The notes under the pieces: generated by a model
What the model was told of the DNA's origin: nothing
What the model saw: only the letters and a program-made list of their open reading frames with translations
The model's database searches: none
Shown: positions 1-13,289 of the stretch, piece by piece
How the letters are laid out: each line of letters begins with the position of its first letter
How positions within the stretch are numbered: position 1 is the first letter of the stretch
Assembly (NCBI GenBank): GCA_020091685.1
Contig: CM034610.1
Span: 13,768,724-13,832,723 of the forward strand
From: Lutjanus erythropterus
Lineage: Eukaryota; Chordata; Actinopteri; Lutjaniformes; Lutjanidae
Length of the DNA stretch: 64,000 nucleotides
Direction of reading: 5' to 3'
Program-made: the position numbers and the translations under genes

Positions 1-214
1 CTGTCCCTCCAGCCTGCTGTACAGTAATCCCTGGTGGGGTTATTAGTGGCTGCCCAGAACCATGGAGGACTTTTTAATTGGCTAACAACAGGGCCACCTC
101 CACTCTCATTATCATTACGGAGAGATGAACTGTAGGAATATAAAAGAACAGTGAGAGCAGCAGCAAAGTCAGACAACCCCCTGTACACAGATCACGCATC
201 GTTTGAAGTTTCTG

Positions 215-840
215 TTGATGCTAACAGGATTATTTTCATTATTGATTAATCTGTTGATGCTTTTTTTACAATACTTTTTATAATTGTTTTACTCAAGATT
301 ATGTCAGAATGTGGAGAAAAACACCCATTACAAGTCCAAAAGCTGAAGGTGACATCTTAATTTTACTTGTTCTGTCAAACCAACAGCCTAAAACCCAATG
401 ATGTTGGATTTTTATGCCATTTAAAATAACACAAAACAGAGAAATACAAATGCCCATATATGAGGAAGAGGAATGTGCAGATTTTTGCCATTTTTTTCTT
501 GAATAAATGATGAACAGTTAATTGATTATCAAAGCAGTGTTTCTTTGAACAAGTTGAACTTAAGAGTTTATAATGTCCTTTTAAGACCATTGTGAATGTA
601 ATGTAAGATCTATTTTGCATCCATACTGACAAAAAAAGTAGATGCTCTGTTTTCATTTGTGTCTATTGGTTCAATGTGAGTCCAACTTTACAAAAATGAC
701 GTTAAGACGAAACAAAATTCAGATTATTGGATTTGAGGCTTTTTTAGACTTTTTAAGGACCTGCAGAAATCCTGTCAAAGGTTTTGGTGATACATTTTCT
801 CTCAATGGACTAATCAGTTAATTGGTTCAGCACTAACTAC
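215..840. mobile_element. hAT-like MITE relic (GATTAAT-rich family), interrupted
   Basis: The left part has the TTTTCATTATTGATTAATCT pattern. The right part ends in ACTAATCAGTTAATTGGTTC then AGCACTAAC. Both resemble the ends of a common teleost MITE, of which a cleaner copy lies at 37326-37686. The middle has diverged or taken an insertion. Chance open frames inside are not genes. Confidence 0.4.
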
Positions 841-1583
841 ATCCTTACCATCTGTATGCTTATGTACACACAGACACACAGAAACCCACTAATTTCATAG
901 GTAAATAAACCTGTCCAGATGAATCAACATGACTGACAGTTCTCAGGTAACGGGTCAGATATTAGCCGCCTTAGTTCCACTTGATGAGAGCCGTCTCTGC
1001 AGTGGTGACGACGATCCTGCTGTTTGTGTAGGCGTGCACGTGTGTGTGTGTCTGTGTGTGTGTGGTTTTGTGGGTGTGGGGGTGTAGGGGACTTGGAGTT
1101 CCTCACTGGCATTCATTAGGGATTGAGGAGGAGGGGAAGAGGAGCAGGGAGGGCCGAGGGCAGGAGGGGGTCAACTCTCACAGCTGAGAGCGTCATTAGC
1201 AGGGGGATCACTGACAAATTTTTAAAGCTCTCTTACGTCTGCTCAGAGGCTCTGTGTGTGTGTGTGTCCCTGGAAAGTTTAATCTGACAGATTTCCATAG
1301 ATTTTTTTTTTTAACTCTAATTCCAACTTTCAAAACTGTTCCCCATCACGTTGCTATATTAAGAGCAAACTGCTGCACCTGAACTTAGAGCTGTCATAAC
1401 AACCACAGTTTTGAAATACTGTTACTGACAGGCCAACCACAAATGATGGCAAGCAACCACAAAAAATGTTTTACACCTCAGTGCATGTTACATGAATAAA
1501 TCAATGCTTCAAAGAAATTGCACCAAGCAATATGAGGGCAATACCAAATAAAGTTCAGGCTGGATTGATACCATGTCTGTGAC
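841..1583. other. Intergenic, simple repeats only
   Basis: Contains imperfect GT tracts at about 1033-1065 and 1252-1267 and a G-rich stretch near 1110-1175. Nothing coding or clearly mobile is seen. Confidence 0.5.
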
Positions 1584-1992
1584 TAGGACTGGGTGTTGTT
1601 CAAAAATTTTCATTATTGGTACCCACACCTTGGCTTCGACACCAGTTCCTGAAGGATACTTTTCTCAAAGCCAATTTTATAGTTGATTTTAACAAAAAAA
1701 AAATTATATTACACTTTGAGACACGAGGACTCACTTTAAAAGAATGACATGTTGGAAGACCTGGAAGCTGGAAACAGTTTTTACTCCGGTCACTTTACTC
1801 AACCTGGAAAACTGAACTAAAATGAAGAAACTGGTGGAATATGTGTATAGTCTTGGACTATATAAAAAATATAAATAACTGTCAAAACTCCATAGATATC
1901 TAAAATAAATGATGAATGACAAGCATTTTTTGATACTGAAGCAATTCGATCTGTACCATTTAAAAAGCATCAAAGTTCGATACCAGACCCTA
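1584..1992. mobile_element. hAT-like MITE with 8-bp target duplication
   Basis: The ends are inverted: TAGGACTGGGTGTTGTTC at the left, and at the right a sequence whose reverse complement begins TAGGGTCTGGTATCGAAC. The flanking octamers TCTGTGAC and TTTGTGAT match at 6 of 8 positions, as expected for an old hAT insertion. It has no transposase. Confidence 0.6.
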
Positions 1993-2353
1993 TTTGTGAT
2001 CAAACTACAAACTTGGAAGCTGTGGGTTTCGTCATGTTTTATGTTGCTTTAGTGTTTATTTCTTGGGTTAACCTGTTGAACTCGGTGTTAGCATGTCACT
2101 GATGTGACTACACAGGCTGGAGCGATGTTGGACTAATGTTGTAATATTGAGGGACAGCAAAGAGAAACTGTGTGAATGTTGAGCCTCATTTGAAACCAAC
2201 TAAATAATGAGAGTGGTGGGTACGCTGGTAACTGTTTTTAATGTTGTTTTCTGTTAAAATTTATACTGGCTGTTAGCTTTGTTGTTTTACAGAAGCCAGT
2301 CAGATCTGCTCTGTTATTTACTTGATAGACATGCTGTGGAGGTAACAGTATAG

Positions 2354-2796
2354 TAGGGCTGGACAGTGTGGCCTAAAATGCATATTATGGTATAATTTGA
2401 AGCATGGACAGTAACAGTATATAACACGGTATATTTGTTTTTCTTAAAATTTCATAAAAATGCTTCTGCATGGCAGGCAGCTATTACCATACTCATATTA
2501 CTAGGACATATTTCACATAGTACAGAGGTATTTAAGAGCATTCAATGTGCAAAACATAAATACAATAAAACCCAAAACATTTTCTCAAGTATATTAAGTA
2601 TTGTCACCCCTTGTAACCACTGTTTGACAGAGTTTGTGAATTATCATTTTCTGCATGTTGTCTCTTGGACACATTTTTGGTTTTGCAAAGTGAGGGCTCT
2701 GGCCCGCACTGTGTAACAGTATAATCAAATTCATACATCAGGGCAAAGGGCAAATTCATACCACACTTTCTATGCCGTTTATACTGTCCACCCTTA
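2354..2796. mobile_element. hAT-like MITE with 8-bp target duplication
   Basis: The left end is TAGGGCTGGACAGTGTGGCC. The right end reverse-complements to TAAGGGTGGACAGTAT. The flanking octamers CAGTATAG and CGATATAG agree at 6 of 8 positions. The 93-codon frame inside (2435-2716) has no transposase features. Confidence 0.6.
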
Positions 2797-5700
2797 CGAT
2801 ATAGCTACATATGACAATAGTAATAGTCAAACTGTGGGAATTCATTTGCAGTGTAGCTAGCACCCAGCAGCTAACTCGCTCAGACCACAGAGTTGCCAGC
2901 TTGGCAGTGAGATGATTGATGAATTTTATTTAATTTTGATTTAATTTTATTTATCAATGCAGTGAATGAAGTAATTTGCAAACACATTAAAACCAAACCT
3001 AAATAACCACAGGGGAAATTCTGTCACTACGATAGCCCTACCTGAACTAGTGGCCATACAGAACCTGAGCTACTTGCCATCTGTTACTGGGATAACAATC
3101 TGATAATCCATCTTAGGCTCTCAAGTGCGCGTGGGCCTGAAGACAGAGCAGGAGGATCCAAAAAGTATCATAAAATATATAAATGAAATAATCTCTGTCT
3201 CTCCATCTCTCCGTCTGGCAGAAAGAGACACTGCAGGGAGAAAGACAGAACGCCCTGCGGAGGAATGCAGCAGCTTCTGTGGCCCAGCCCACACGGCTGG
3301 CCCCGAGTCCGACAGCGGTTCTTTAAATCAACAGAACCTGATCCAGAACCGAACAGGAGGAGAGAAGACAGACAGCGCGAGGTGGAATATGAGGTCAGGC
3401 TGGTTCTCACAGATTCACAGACAGGAAGTTGTGCTAAGCTACTGCTCTCTATAATCCTGCACATTATTTACACTTTAGCGCAAAAGCAGTAGAAAAATGC
3501 TGATAGGACAAGTTGTGGTGTATTTTGTGTTAATGAAGTGTTCTGTGAGGTCAGTGTTTTTGGTGAGAAAATGGGAGGCGTAGGGAGGGGAAAGGACATG
3601 AGCAGGCAGAAAGTTCTGGGCAACGGTGACTCACTGGACTCAGGGTTAAACAGGGTTAATTTGTGAGAAACAAGACAGGAAAATACAGATATTTAGAATA
3701 AGGGGGGGTCTGTTTCACTCTCACACGGATTTTATGTCCCGACACATCCAAACATTGCTCTGTTTTCTGCAGCAACTAAAAACTCTACTGCAGTTAGCAC
3801 AGTAACTCATTTGTTTCAGTGATATAATGACGTGAAGAGAAAAATGGAGACAAAGTGCAAATGTGATGCAGAGTATGAGCCACATTTCTTCTACAGTAAA
3901 TTAAATAACTGAACAACTATGAGGTGAAATCTGATTTTCAAATTTATTTATGTTTTTTCAATTTTTAACATAAAAATTTAGACAGAATCACAGTTTTATT
4001 TTAATAAAAAACAAATGTGGACCTCTGAGACCATATTAATAACAAAACTTGTTAAACTTAAATATCATTACAAAGAAAAGAAGTAGGGTTTGCACCTGTA
4101 TAATACTGCTCCTGTAAAGCTAAACATCCAAGAATCTATTTTTTCACAAGTCACAAGTCATCAGTCAGAGACCCCTCCAACTGAGAATCTTTAAGTCATG
4201 GTAAATTTTGGTCCCTAGAAGTAGCTGCAGAATGAGCACTCCTTGCTTTTTCTCAGAGGGAAAAATTATTCCACTATGTCAAGTCATCCGGTTCGTTCAA
4301 TGAAAACGTCTGCGACGCATACACACACACACACACACACACACAGCTGTGGACACCACGGACGTGAGACCGAGGAAGCTGCCCAGAGGAAGAGAGGCCT
4401 TGCCGGGTCAGGCTCTGCTCCAAGGTAACGTTATCTTCTGCTTTCTGCTTTAAAGTGGTGACTGTCCAGCTCAAATTAATGTCATATAGTCTAGCTCTTC
4501 TTTGATATCTAGGGTCTGCAAAAAAATGTGGCCGCACATTTCCAGTCTGTCATTAGCATGTTAGCATACATTAGATTGGAAAGCCTCCTTTTGGGAGTAT
4601 AATCCAGGCTTTAAAGGCACAGTACAAACAATGTAGAGACTCATACAAACATAATCACTTTCAATCATCCCTTATAACCCACTAGAAATGTGTGATGATA
4701 GCTGTATCTGCAGAGACTCTGCACTCTGCCTCTGTTTCCTTAAGTTTATCATTATTTTGCTGTGTTCAGCAGCGTTGGTATTCGACGTCCTGGATAATGA
4801 GACTCAAAAATCAACGTCAGATCTTTCTGGTGCCAAACAACAACAGCTCAGAAAAATCCAACTTATTCTATCTTTAAGTTACGTGAACAGTGCTGTCACC
4901 CTAAACATCCTACTGATAGTCTACATGAAAAAAAAGAATAAATAGTTAAGTATTTGTATTGAACAGTCAAATATGATTGAGTCATGAGTCAGTACAGTAC
5001 AGCCTTGATCTGATGATTAAAAAAGTATCTCGGCTGTCACTGAAGACAATGGGAAGCAACTACTAACTATTAAGGAGGTCCCAAAAGGCCTCACAACTTA
5101 AAAATGTAACTGAACTTGAGAGTGAGGGAGGAAAAAGTTGCACTCTGTCTCAGATTTTTAACTGACAGAGTGATAGTTCAGAAATTTATAGCCTTTTATG
5201 TCAAACTGTGATCTGCTTTCAAGTACAAGACATATTTCCTCTACATGTGCTGTCAAGATGCGTCTGAGAATGGGATGACACTCAGCCCTGCAATGGCAGG
5301 CAGAGCCACAGATCGTCTCTTCTCAGAGTCTGTCACTGGATGAAGGCCATGCGGCAGGGTTACAGAAATGATGAAGACATGCAAAAAATGCTGAGAGGTT
5401 AAAGTTCCCTGAGTGCACTGTTTTGAGTGTGTGTGGGTGGACTGAGGGCTCGTTGATTGAACATTTCCCATGGACCTGAGCATAACCCTGACTGCAGCTT
5501 CGCAGCAGTGTGGTTGGGCGGCGGTGGTCGGGGTGAGGCAGGTGAGGTGTTCCTGAATACGAGAGGAAGTAGCTCGTTTGGAGGGATGGAAGGATTTAAG
5601 GAGAGGAGAGGTGAGGCCTTTGAAGGCTGGCTGCGGTAGGCAGAGCCGCGGTTTTCCCAAAAAGCCCCCCTAACAGGAAAACAGTCTCTTTTTTTTCCAT

Positions 5701-6179
5701 TGCACAAGAGCAACCTCTACCCCACAGCCGAAAGCAAGGACCCACTTTGAACTTGCAGGGGGGAAAAAACCACAAATCATTTTATTAAGTGCTTGAAATA
5801 CTCACACGGTTGCGTACATTACACTTAAACACATACACGTTGTTGATGGACAAACACATGCTCTCTAGTAGTTTTTATATATGCCCAGACTCACACACGA
5901 AGACACATTGTAAAGGATGCCAAAGCCCATGACTCATCAGACAACTCCCTTTCCCCTCTTTCCTTGTTCCTCTGCTGCCTATCTCCATGTCCGCTCATTC
6001 TCCTCAACAGCAATGCTAGCACAAACCAGGTGACCTCTGGTTAAAGATCACAGGTCAGCAGTCTGACAGTGAAAAGGGAAAATAACTAAAATGCTTGTTT
6101 TTCGGCTTGACTGATGGTAGCACAATGTCCATATCGTCCAAATTAAACATTTGCTAAGTACGTCATTTGTCTATGCCCT
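2797..6179. other. Intergenic, no gene recognised
   Basis: AT-rich unique-looking DNA with a (CA)n tract at 4320-4345. Chance frames occur at 3125-3492 and 5253-5713 on both strands, but none carries a recognisable domain or splice structure. Confidence 0.5.
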
Positions 6180-6420
6180 CTAGAGTGACACATAAGGTTA
6201 AGTTTAGGCAAAAAGATTCACAGCGTACAAAGGACTGCAGTGGGCAAAAAAAAAATTAAAGCAAGGGAGCTCAAAAGTTTTACGAGGTAACGCAAAGGAA
6301 TTGTACAAAAAAAATTCCCCTTGAGACCTTTCGGGGATCCATGCTAAAATGACTTGGTTAGGTTTAGGTTTAGGGAAAGATCATGGCTTGTGGCCTTGCG
6401 TAGAGAAAAACATTGACTGT
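6180..6420. repeat. TTAGGT/TTAGGG-like dispersed repeat
   Basis: AAGGTTAAGTTTAGGC occurs near 6196. TTAGGT-TTAGGT-TTAGGG hexamers in register lie at 6358-6375, followed by AAAGATCATGG. The pattern is that of a widespread teleost low-complexity repeat. It could also be a degenerate telomere-like patch. Confidence 0.4.
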
Positions 6421-6664
6421 TGGTTTAGAACAGAAAATGGACAGCGATCTCTTTTGTTGGCCCAGCCATCCGCCACGACCTATTCTCCACATCAGCTTTG
6501 TTTCTCAATTGTTCCTTTGTTTACCTGATAACTCCTGCAAATGTGTTTGTCACTTGAACTAAAACATGTGCCATCAGGGCGCTGAAATGACTGATGCTGT
6601 CATTCTTTGTGGGAGGGCACTGTCCATTAACAGGTTAGCATGCTAGCAAAGAGCTGAGTTGAGT

Positions 6665-7330
6665 TTCATTTTATTCTCGTGAATGTGTCATCTCATTTTA
6701 TCTTCTAATTTGGCACAAATGGCCATTTGAACTCAACGATGAACTGGTTGGATTTTGCTCAAAGGTCAAATGACACTGTGATCTCAGGAAACATGTTTTT
6801 GGTTAGAAATCAAGAATTCATTTGCTTATTATGACAATATTTCACACAAATGTTTAATAGTACAAAATGATGGAGTGATGACATTTAATTAGGCCTGGGA
6901 GATAGAGCTGAGAAATCCAGTTTCACACTGGTTGATAGGTAATTATTGATCATGTAGGTTGTGACTGATGAGTAATCTACAGGGTGGAAGCAGCTATGGT
7001 AATAAATTTTTCTTTTGTTGTATTACTGGTCTTAGTTATGAGATACTCCTGTACAGTTTACACACAACGCTGTTTTGATAGTTGTCTATCTAACTATCCA
7101 TCCACTTTCTTCCACTTATTCGGTGTTGAGTCACAGTGGCAACAGACAAAGCAGGGTAATTCAAACGTCTCTCTCCCCAGCAACGCTTTCAAACTATGGA
7201 ACTTATGGAACTATTTTCTTATTTCTATTGATAAAGAGTTTATCCCCAGTTCATATTACTATCATTTTATCACCAGGTCTACATTTTATATCCAAAAGGT
7301 CAAAGGTCAACTGTAACTTCATAATGTTCA
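6665..7330. repeat. Interspersed repeat interrupted by a LINE-like fragment
   Basis: The stretch 6690-6885 (AATTTGGCACAAATGGCCAT, then CTCAAAGGTCAAATGACA) and the stretch 7268-7330 (AAAAGGTCAAAGGTCAACTG) look like consecutive parts of one common teleost repeat. About 380 bp of other DNA lies between them. That insert includes ATCCATCCACTTTCTTCCAC near 7096, typical of the 3' end of fish LINEs. Family names are from memory only. Confidence 0.45.
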
Positions 7331-9250
7331 GCTCTCTTTCAGTCCTCTGTCCTCCTCTGTAAAAATAGTTTCTAAGTGAAGACAACCTGTTTCTCACTTG
7401 AACTACACATCAATGTAGTGATAGCTTCCATTTTTGCCAAGAATCACATGATTTCAAAGTCTTCACCACATATTTTACATGAATCCGAACAGACATGTAT
7501 GTAAACTGCAGCTTGACTGGTTGGCGGAGGCATCCGACCATGAGGGTGTAATTCAAGTTTAACAGTGTGCTGCTTTGCCCTCTGTGTTCACATGCTGTAT
7601 AACTGTCAACAGGATGAGCAGAACTGAGCTAGCAGCTAGAAAACATGGTTGTCATAGCACTGGGACAGTCAAAATACATCCAGCTAATTGTCAAACTGTT
7701 AACAACTGAGCAGAAAGTAGTAGCTGTAGAAAAAAACAGCCCATCATGGTCTGAAAACTTGTTTGGCATCAATACAGAAGACATCTCTTCTGTGTATCCA
7801 AGTCAGATAAGAATACTGATAGGTACTAAGTACAGACAGACACACATGCAGACCTCACACCCACACACACACCCACACACACACATATATCCCTGTGCAT
7901 CTGGAGGAAATGTGTGGCTGACACATGCAGGCCTAGCAGGGTGCAGGGAGTGGCAGGATGAAGCATGTGAATCTTTGCCCCTGGATCCTCCTCCCACAGA
8001 GAGAGACATCTTGGGTGTCACGCTGACGAATGACAGGTATTTTAACAGGAAAGGTAAGCACCACACACACACACCCAATTTGTCACTCAAAGAAAAAACA
8101 CACGGCAACTTAAGTCAGTAGTAAGACAGCATTTCAACTTCATTTTCACCTCTAAAAGCAGGGACATGAACTTGTGAGGACTTTATCACACCACATCCAT
8201 TTCCAGGAGTCAAATCACAATATTAATCTACCATTTAAGAAAACTGCAGTGTTATATTTACTGAGGAATCAGGTGCCCTAATATGAAAGGTGATCACTCT
8301 GATCTCTGAGTTCACGGGCGGCTTCACCAGCAGAGTCAGAGCAAATTTTTTAATCAGACCGACTCAAGAAGGGAATGGATAGTTTCACCCAGCAAAAACA
8401 GAAAAGGAGGGACTGACAGGCAGAGAGATCTAGCATCGAGCTTCGCCCTGTCAAACTGTTGAGGCCGTAGAAGAAAAATATATCGGATGTGTTGACTTTA
8501 CTCGCTCAGGTGGACGGAGCCAAGAGTTCTGAGGAATCCTGCTTTTCAAAGCAGGAGAAAACGATCTGCTTATGTTACTGCAGTTTTCTCCATCACCATC
8601 TCAATCCACATACCACATGCAAGTGCATACACACACACAAATCTGCACTATGTTGCTTTGGATTAGCTTCCACATCATGTGCCTTCAGCTGCTCCTGGCT
8701 CTACCTCCCTGGCTCTGTTATTGATGGAAGCAGGGTGTGATGTAATTAAATAATGATGATTAATTTGCAAAAACAAGGGAAGTGCTGCATGGCCACGCTC
8801 CAGATGAGCAGCACCTCTCTTCGCCACACACATTCGACTCAAACACATCCTCCAGTTTACACTTGCGCATTCCCTCTGACCTCAGTGAACAGTGAGGATC
8901 CAGAGGCCTTCTCTTCTTCATGGACTCATTCCAGTCATTTGCGGTGAGAGTGAGAAGTAGGTCAAGTGGCTGACACTGTTTCAGTGAGCAATAGGGGCAT
9001 ACTTTGAGTCTATTGAAGCAGTTAAGATAAGCAATCTGTATGGGACTCTCGCTTTCACTTCCAGGCTTGTTGCTGCTTGTGAGGGCAGAGCAGATGAGCT
9101 TAAATAGGGTGGAGCTCATGATTGTCGAGGCTATTGTTTCCTGTCACACCTTGGCCACAATGAGCTTCAGCGTCAAATGGAGCTCATCATCACTTTAATC
9201 CTCAATAAGCCCAAGAGAAAACAAACTTAAAGTTGCCTGACGTTGCTCTT
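7331..9250. other. Intergenic, no gene recognised
   Basis: Contains a CA-rich stretch at 7858-7886. The 158-codon plus-strand frame at 7645-8121 runs through that repeat and has no domain or conserved look. Nothing else was recognised. Confidence 0.45.
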
Positions 9251-10114
9251 GTAGGGGAGGCCGGGGAGTGTTGTAACACTGGGTTAGTAGTAACACTGTC
9301 AGTTTTACCAATTAGAAAAGGGCTGTGGTCATGTCATCAACATGGTACACTCTCATTTTCTTTTTGAGCTCACAGGAGTGAGTGGCATGTCTTTGTGATC
9401 AGTGTTGCAGATTTTACAACCAAATAACCTGATTTTTAGGTGAGAAAGCTTTTTTTTTTTGTCATAATTATTTATTGTTACATCTTCATTGTATTACACA
9501 ATGAATTTGCTTATATAACCTAAAGTAGCAGTTTCCCTAGTTCATTTTGATTCTTTGCATTCATGCCACCTTGAAGCACAAATGCTAAAAACAGTTAGTT
9601 ATGTAATGCTACTTGGGATGAGGAGAGTTGTAACAATAAATGATGAGAATTTCTGCATCATGTGCATGAATCACTTTGCCAACTCAAGGCAAAGAGAAGA
9701 GCAGCCATCTTCATTTGCCACAACTGTGAAAGTGACTGAAACTTTATTTGGCACACGCACATTCAGAAAAAGTCCATACACACAATTTAGATTCACTATA
9801 TCCAAAAATGTATTTTTTAATTCTTCAATAAAATTCTTTTATAAATTGGAGAGTGTGGATCTTGAGTCAACAAACTGGTACATCTATCCCCAACTAGTAT
9901 TAAAACACCCCAGTTGTTGGGTAGATTGCAATAACCCAGCTTTTTTTTATTTGACATTAACTCACATGATCAGTGATTGTGTAGTGTGTGTCCAAGTGAG
10001 TTTTACTTGTAGCAGAAAAATATGGTTACCGTGTATCAAAGTTTGAGATTTAGCACAAATAACCACTGAGTTACTGACGTTCAGAGTGTTACATTCATCC
10101 CTGATCTCCCCTAC
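9251..10114. mobile_element. DNA transposon relic with 30-bp terminal inverted repeats
   Basis: The left end is GTAGGGGAGGCCGGGGAGTG, continuing TTGTAACAC. The right end reverse-complements to GTAGGGGAGATCAGGGATGA, continuing ATGTAACAC. At about 860 bp it is non-autonomous. The 163-codon frame inside (9555-10046) shows no transposase motif I recognise. Its superfamily is undetermined. Confidence 0.65.
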
Positions 10115-10239
10115 TTTTCTCGTTAAACCTGAGTTTCTCTTCATAATTCAGTCAGATAATACTCCAAAAATGATTTTTTGTTTTTCACACAAAAGTTTTT
10201 CAATATGCACGTGGTGGCGTCAAAGTGAAAAGGGAAAAT

Positions 10240-10570
10240 ATTAGAGGTGACAAACGCATTGGGAGACTTGGCGAGGGCAGCGCCGAGGAAGACGGGAACC
10301 GAGAAGCGCGCTGCTTGCTTTGGCATCCGCGCTTGGCTCTGATTCCAAGTCGCTATTAAAGCTCCCAGGCTCCGTATAGCCCACCTCTTGTACCTCGTAT
10401 TAAATCCTCCGCTCGGGCTGTTTTTCCTCGCTTTTTTTGCTACGACCCACGGGCCAGTTGTAAAGCGAGGAGGCTGACACCTGTCTGCGGTGTCCGCCGC
10501 TCTGATCCAGCGCGCCCCGCTGATTCAGCGACCCAAACACCTACTTACACTCACGCGGGCTCAGCCTATA
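10240..10570. promoter_or_regulatory. CpG-island-like stretch without a recognised gene
   Basis: Roughly 330 bases with CpG density far above the surroundings (GAAGCGCGCTGC, GTCCGCCGCTC, CAGCGCGCCCCG). No conserved open frame or known exon was found. It may be a promoter for an unannotated or noncoding transcript, or an unmethylated enhancer. Confidence 0.4.
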
Positions 10571-11139
10571 ATAAAGTAATGACAGTCATTGCGTTCACTT
10601 AAAACAAATGGCAGGTAATGGACAAGCGCTGTGAGTCACTCGCTTCTTTTCTAAGAGGATAAGCGGTGCGTAAAACTGAAATCTGCGCTCCACAAAAACA
10701 GGAACATGCCGGTGAAATGTGAATGAGGTAAACAGGAACAGTTTATTCCAAGTTATAAACTTACCCCAAAATGTTGCTGTCTTTGGATTTAAAAGGACGT
10801 CCCCTGAGGTCCACGCCAATTAGGCTTTAGGTTCTCCTCCGCCAGAAAGTGTCCTCTCCAAACGCTCAAGTGTCTCGTGTTTCTCACACTCGCCTCGTTA
10901 AAATATTAAAAGACGTGAGAAACGCGCGCAACATCGTCAAAAGTGAGAGGACTGCTGCACCCATCCGCGCCCGGAGCTCAAACCAACTGAAAAGCGTCCA
11001 GAACATCCATAGGTTGTAAAGCGAGCCCGGGGTAGGAGGCTACTCCCCATTAAAATCAAACCCAGATTTCCCCAACCGTGTGTGTGTGTGTGCGTAAGGA
11101 GAGAAAGAGGGAACGACACACACACACACACAGAAACAC

Positions 11140-11143
<4 letters not shown>

Positions 11144-11201
<58 letters not shown>
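11144..11201. repeat. (GA)n microsatellite
   Basis: About 29 GA units, preceded by short GT (11078-11091) and CA (11117-11132) tracts. Translated frames here are repeat artefacts. Confidence 0.95.
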
Positions 11202-11205
<4 letters not shown>

Positions 11206-11744
11206 AAATATTCCGTAAAAGCCCACAAGTTTCATTTTACCTGTGATTTGGTGATGCGTATAATTCAGTTGCGCAGCCAAAATAACGCACAAATAGACGA
11301 AAATAAACAATTGACCAAACTGCCACTTTGGTTTAAACTCTTTTTTTTCTCCTCGAACAACACAACTGGTCTCACTTTTACAACAAATACCTCCGCCGCT
11401 TTACGGACTAATTCTTACTGCGCTGGCTGTTCTAAATGCCCCATGGCTCGCTGTGTTCACAGGCAGCCATATGGAGGTCGTAATGAGAACACAACGTTGA
11501 ACCTGTTGAAACAGAGTAGGCCTAGCGGGGCTCCGGGGCCCACAGAAACAAGAGGCAGATGCAGAATGTTATAACTTATTAATCCTAATAATAGTCCAAC
11601 ACATGTTGGATTTGTTAGCCTGTGCGTCAAGGCACCAAAATGTTGACGTCTTGATGGTTTTAATAAATACGCAATAATAAAAGTAGCATCAATTTAAATA
11701 TATTATGGCACTGGCTTGTGGTTTCATCATGATGATGGTCTGTA

Positions 11745-11746
<2 letters not shown>

Positions 11747-11813
<67 letters not shown>
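11747..11813. repeat. (GT)n microsatellite
   Basis: About 33 uninterrupted GT units. Likely polymorphic in length. Confidence 0.97.
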
Positions 11814-11815
<2 letters not shown>

Positions 11816-12079
11816 GGTAGAGAGAGAGGTTCGTGTTGGCACAGAAAATGTGGCCCTGCGCCCTCGGCCATGACAACAGCACATTAACTCATTAACTGCA
11901 TTCATATGGCTTTATACCCCTCTGTTAGTGTGTAGGCTAAAGAGCAACAGCTAAATGTGGTTTGTCATGATGAGCGTTTGCAATTTTATACAGCCAAACA
12001 GGGCAAACTGTGCGTAAAAGCGCACGGAGAAGGTCACCGGTTCACAGTGACTTTACTATTAAAACAACTGTTTCAGTAA

Positions 12080-13070
12080 GTGCATGACTGATATATCAGT
12101 CAACTGATATTATTGGCCTCATATTGGCCTATCATAGCTATACTGGTTTATGTCTGTATCGGCATATATGTTGTCCAGTATGTGCTGATATGACAACTTC
12201 CTTTTCTAACAGACCCACATGGAGATTGTTTTTATCTGTTAGCTTTATATGCAGTATTTTATGCATTCTGGATCACTTTTCTTAATTCAGGTTTAATATA
12301 TACATATATTTGGCTGTTTTTGTTTTTTAATTCATAATTATTAAACAGACCTATGTTTACAGTTTCAGTGCCCTGCTATAATTAGTAGTAAAGTATATAT
12401 ATTTTATATTCTGTAAATTATGTTCTGTATAAAGAATAGAGCCAGACTGATAGTGGATTTTTGAGGCTGACAACAATATAAGAGGGTAAAAAAAAATTCT
12501 GATACCAATATATCAGCCAATGTTCTTCATACAGAATATAGACTATATACAGAAACACATTTTTTGCAATGATCAAAGGAGGTCAACACTTGAAACAAAG
12601 AAATGTGATGCAGGCAGGATATTTTACAGTTTACAATAAACTTTATTGTCCAAATTGATATCGGGGCACTGAAACAGCAAACTTTCACCAGAATTCTTAA
12701 TAGTTACAACTATAAATATATATATATTACACCTGAATTACAATAAAAATGATCAGATATATACAGAATTCTGCCTATAAATCTGACAAATAAACACAAT
12801 CTGCATTGTAATCATTTTAAAAAAGTTTCCATGTAGGACAACATACATGCCAATACTAATATAGACCAACATAGATGTGATAAGTTGATATTGGGCCAAT
12901 AATATTGGTCAACCGACAATGACAGTGTGAACCAATGACCCAGTGGCTCTAATAAAGAATATTGGCCAATACAACAATTTCAGAATTATTATTATTTATT
13001 TTTATTTTTATTTTTTTACCTTTCTAATATTGATATCGGCTCAACAAAGTCAGTACTGGTCTGGCCTTAA
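12080..13070. repeat. Composite of GATATATCAG-type MITE pieces
   Basis: Repeated fragments such as ACTGATATATCAGTCAACTG (12086), ACCAATATATCAGCCAATG (12503), TGGGCCAATAATATTGG (12888) and ATTGATATCGGC (13028) recur in both orientations. They fit nested or rearranged copies of one teleost MITE family whose ends resemble CCGATATATCGG. Internal borders are unclear. Confidence 0.45.
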
Positions 13071-13289
13071 TGTCTGTTGTAGTAATGCATTACATTGACG
13101 GTAACATGTCTATACAAAGCAGCCAAAGAACATAAATGGTGACTTTTGTTTTGGGTATGTGTTTTTCGATTTGTCTAAATATCTTAGCCAATCACCTCCG
13201 AGCACCTTAGGTATTTATTCTGAAAATGTTCATATTAAGAACGTGTTATATTTGTAAAAAAAATAAATAAAAATAAATCAGTCCAGCAG

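Noticed and set aside
7645-8121. 158-codon plus-strand frame
   Set aside because: Runs through a CA repeat (PHTHPHTHI) and shows no conserved segment on either side.
9555-10046. 163-codon plus-strand frame
   Set aside because: Lies wholly inside the 9.25-10.11 kb transposon and has no transposase motif.
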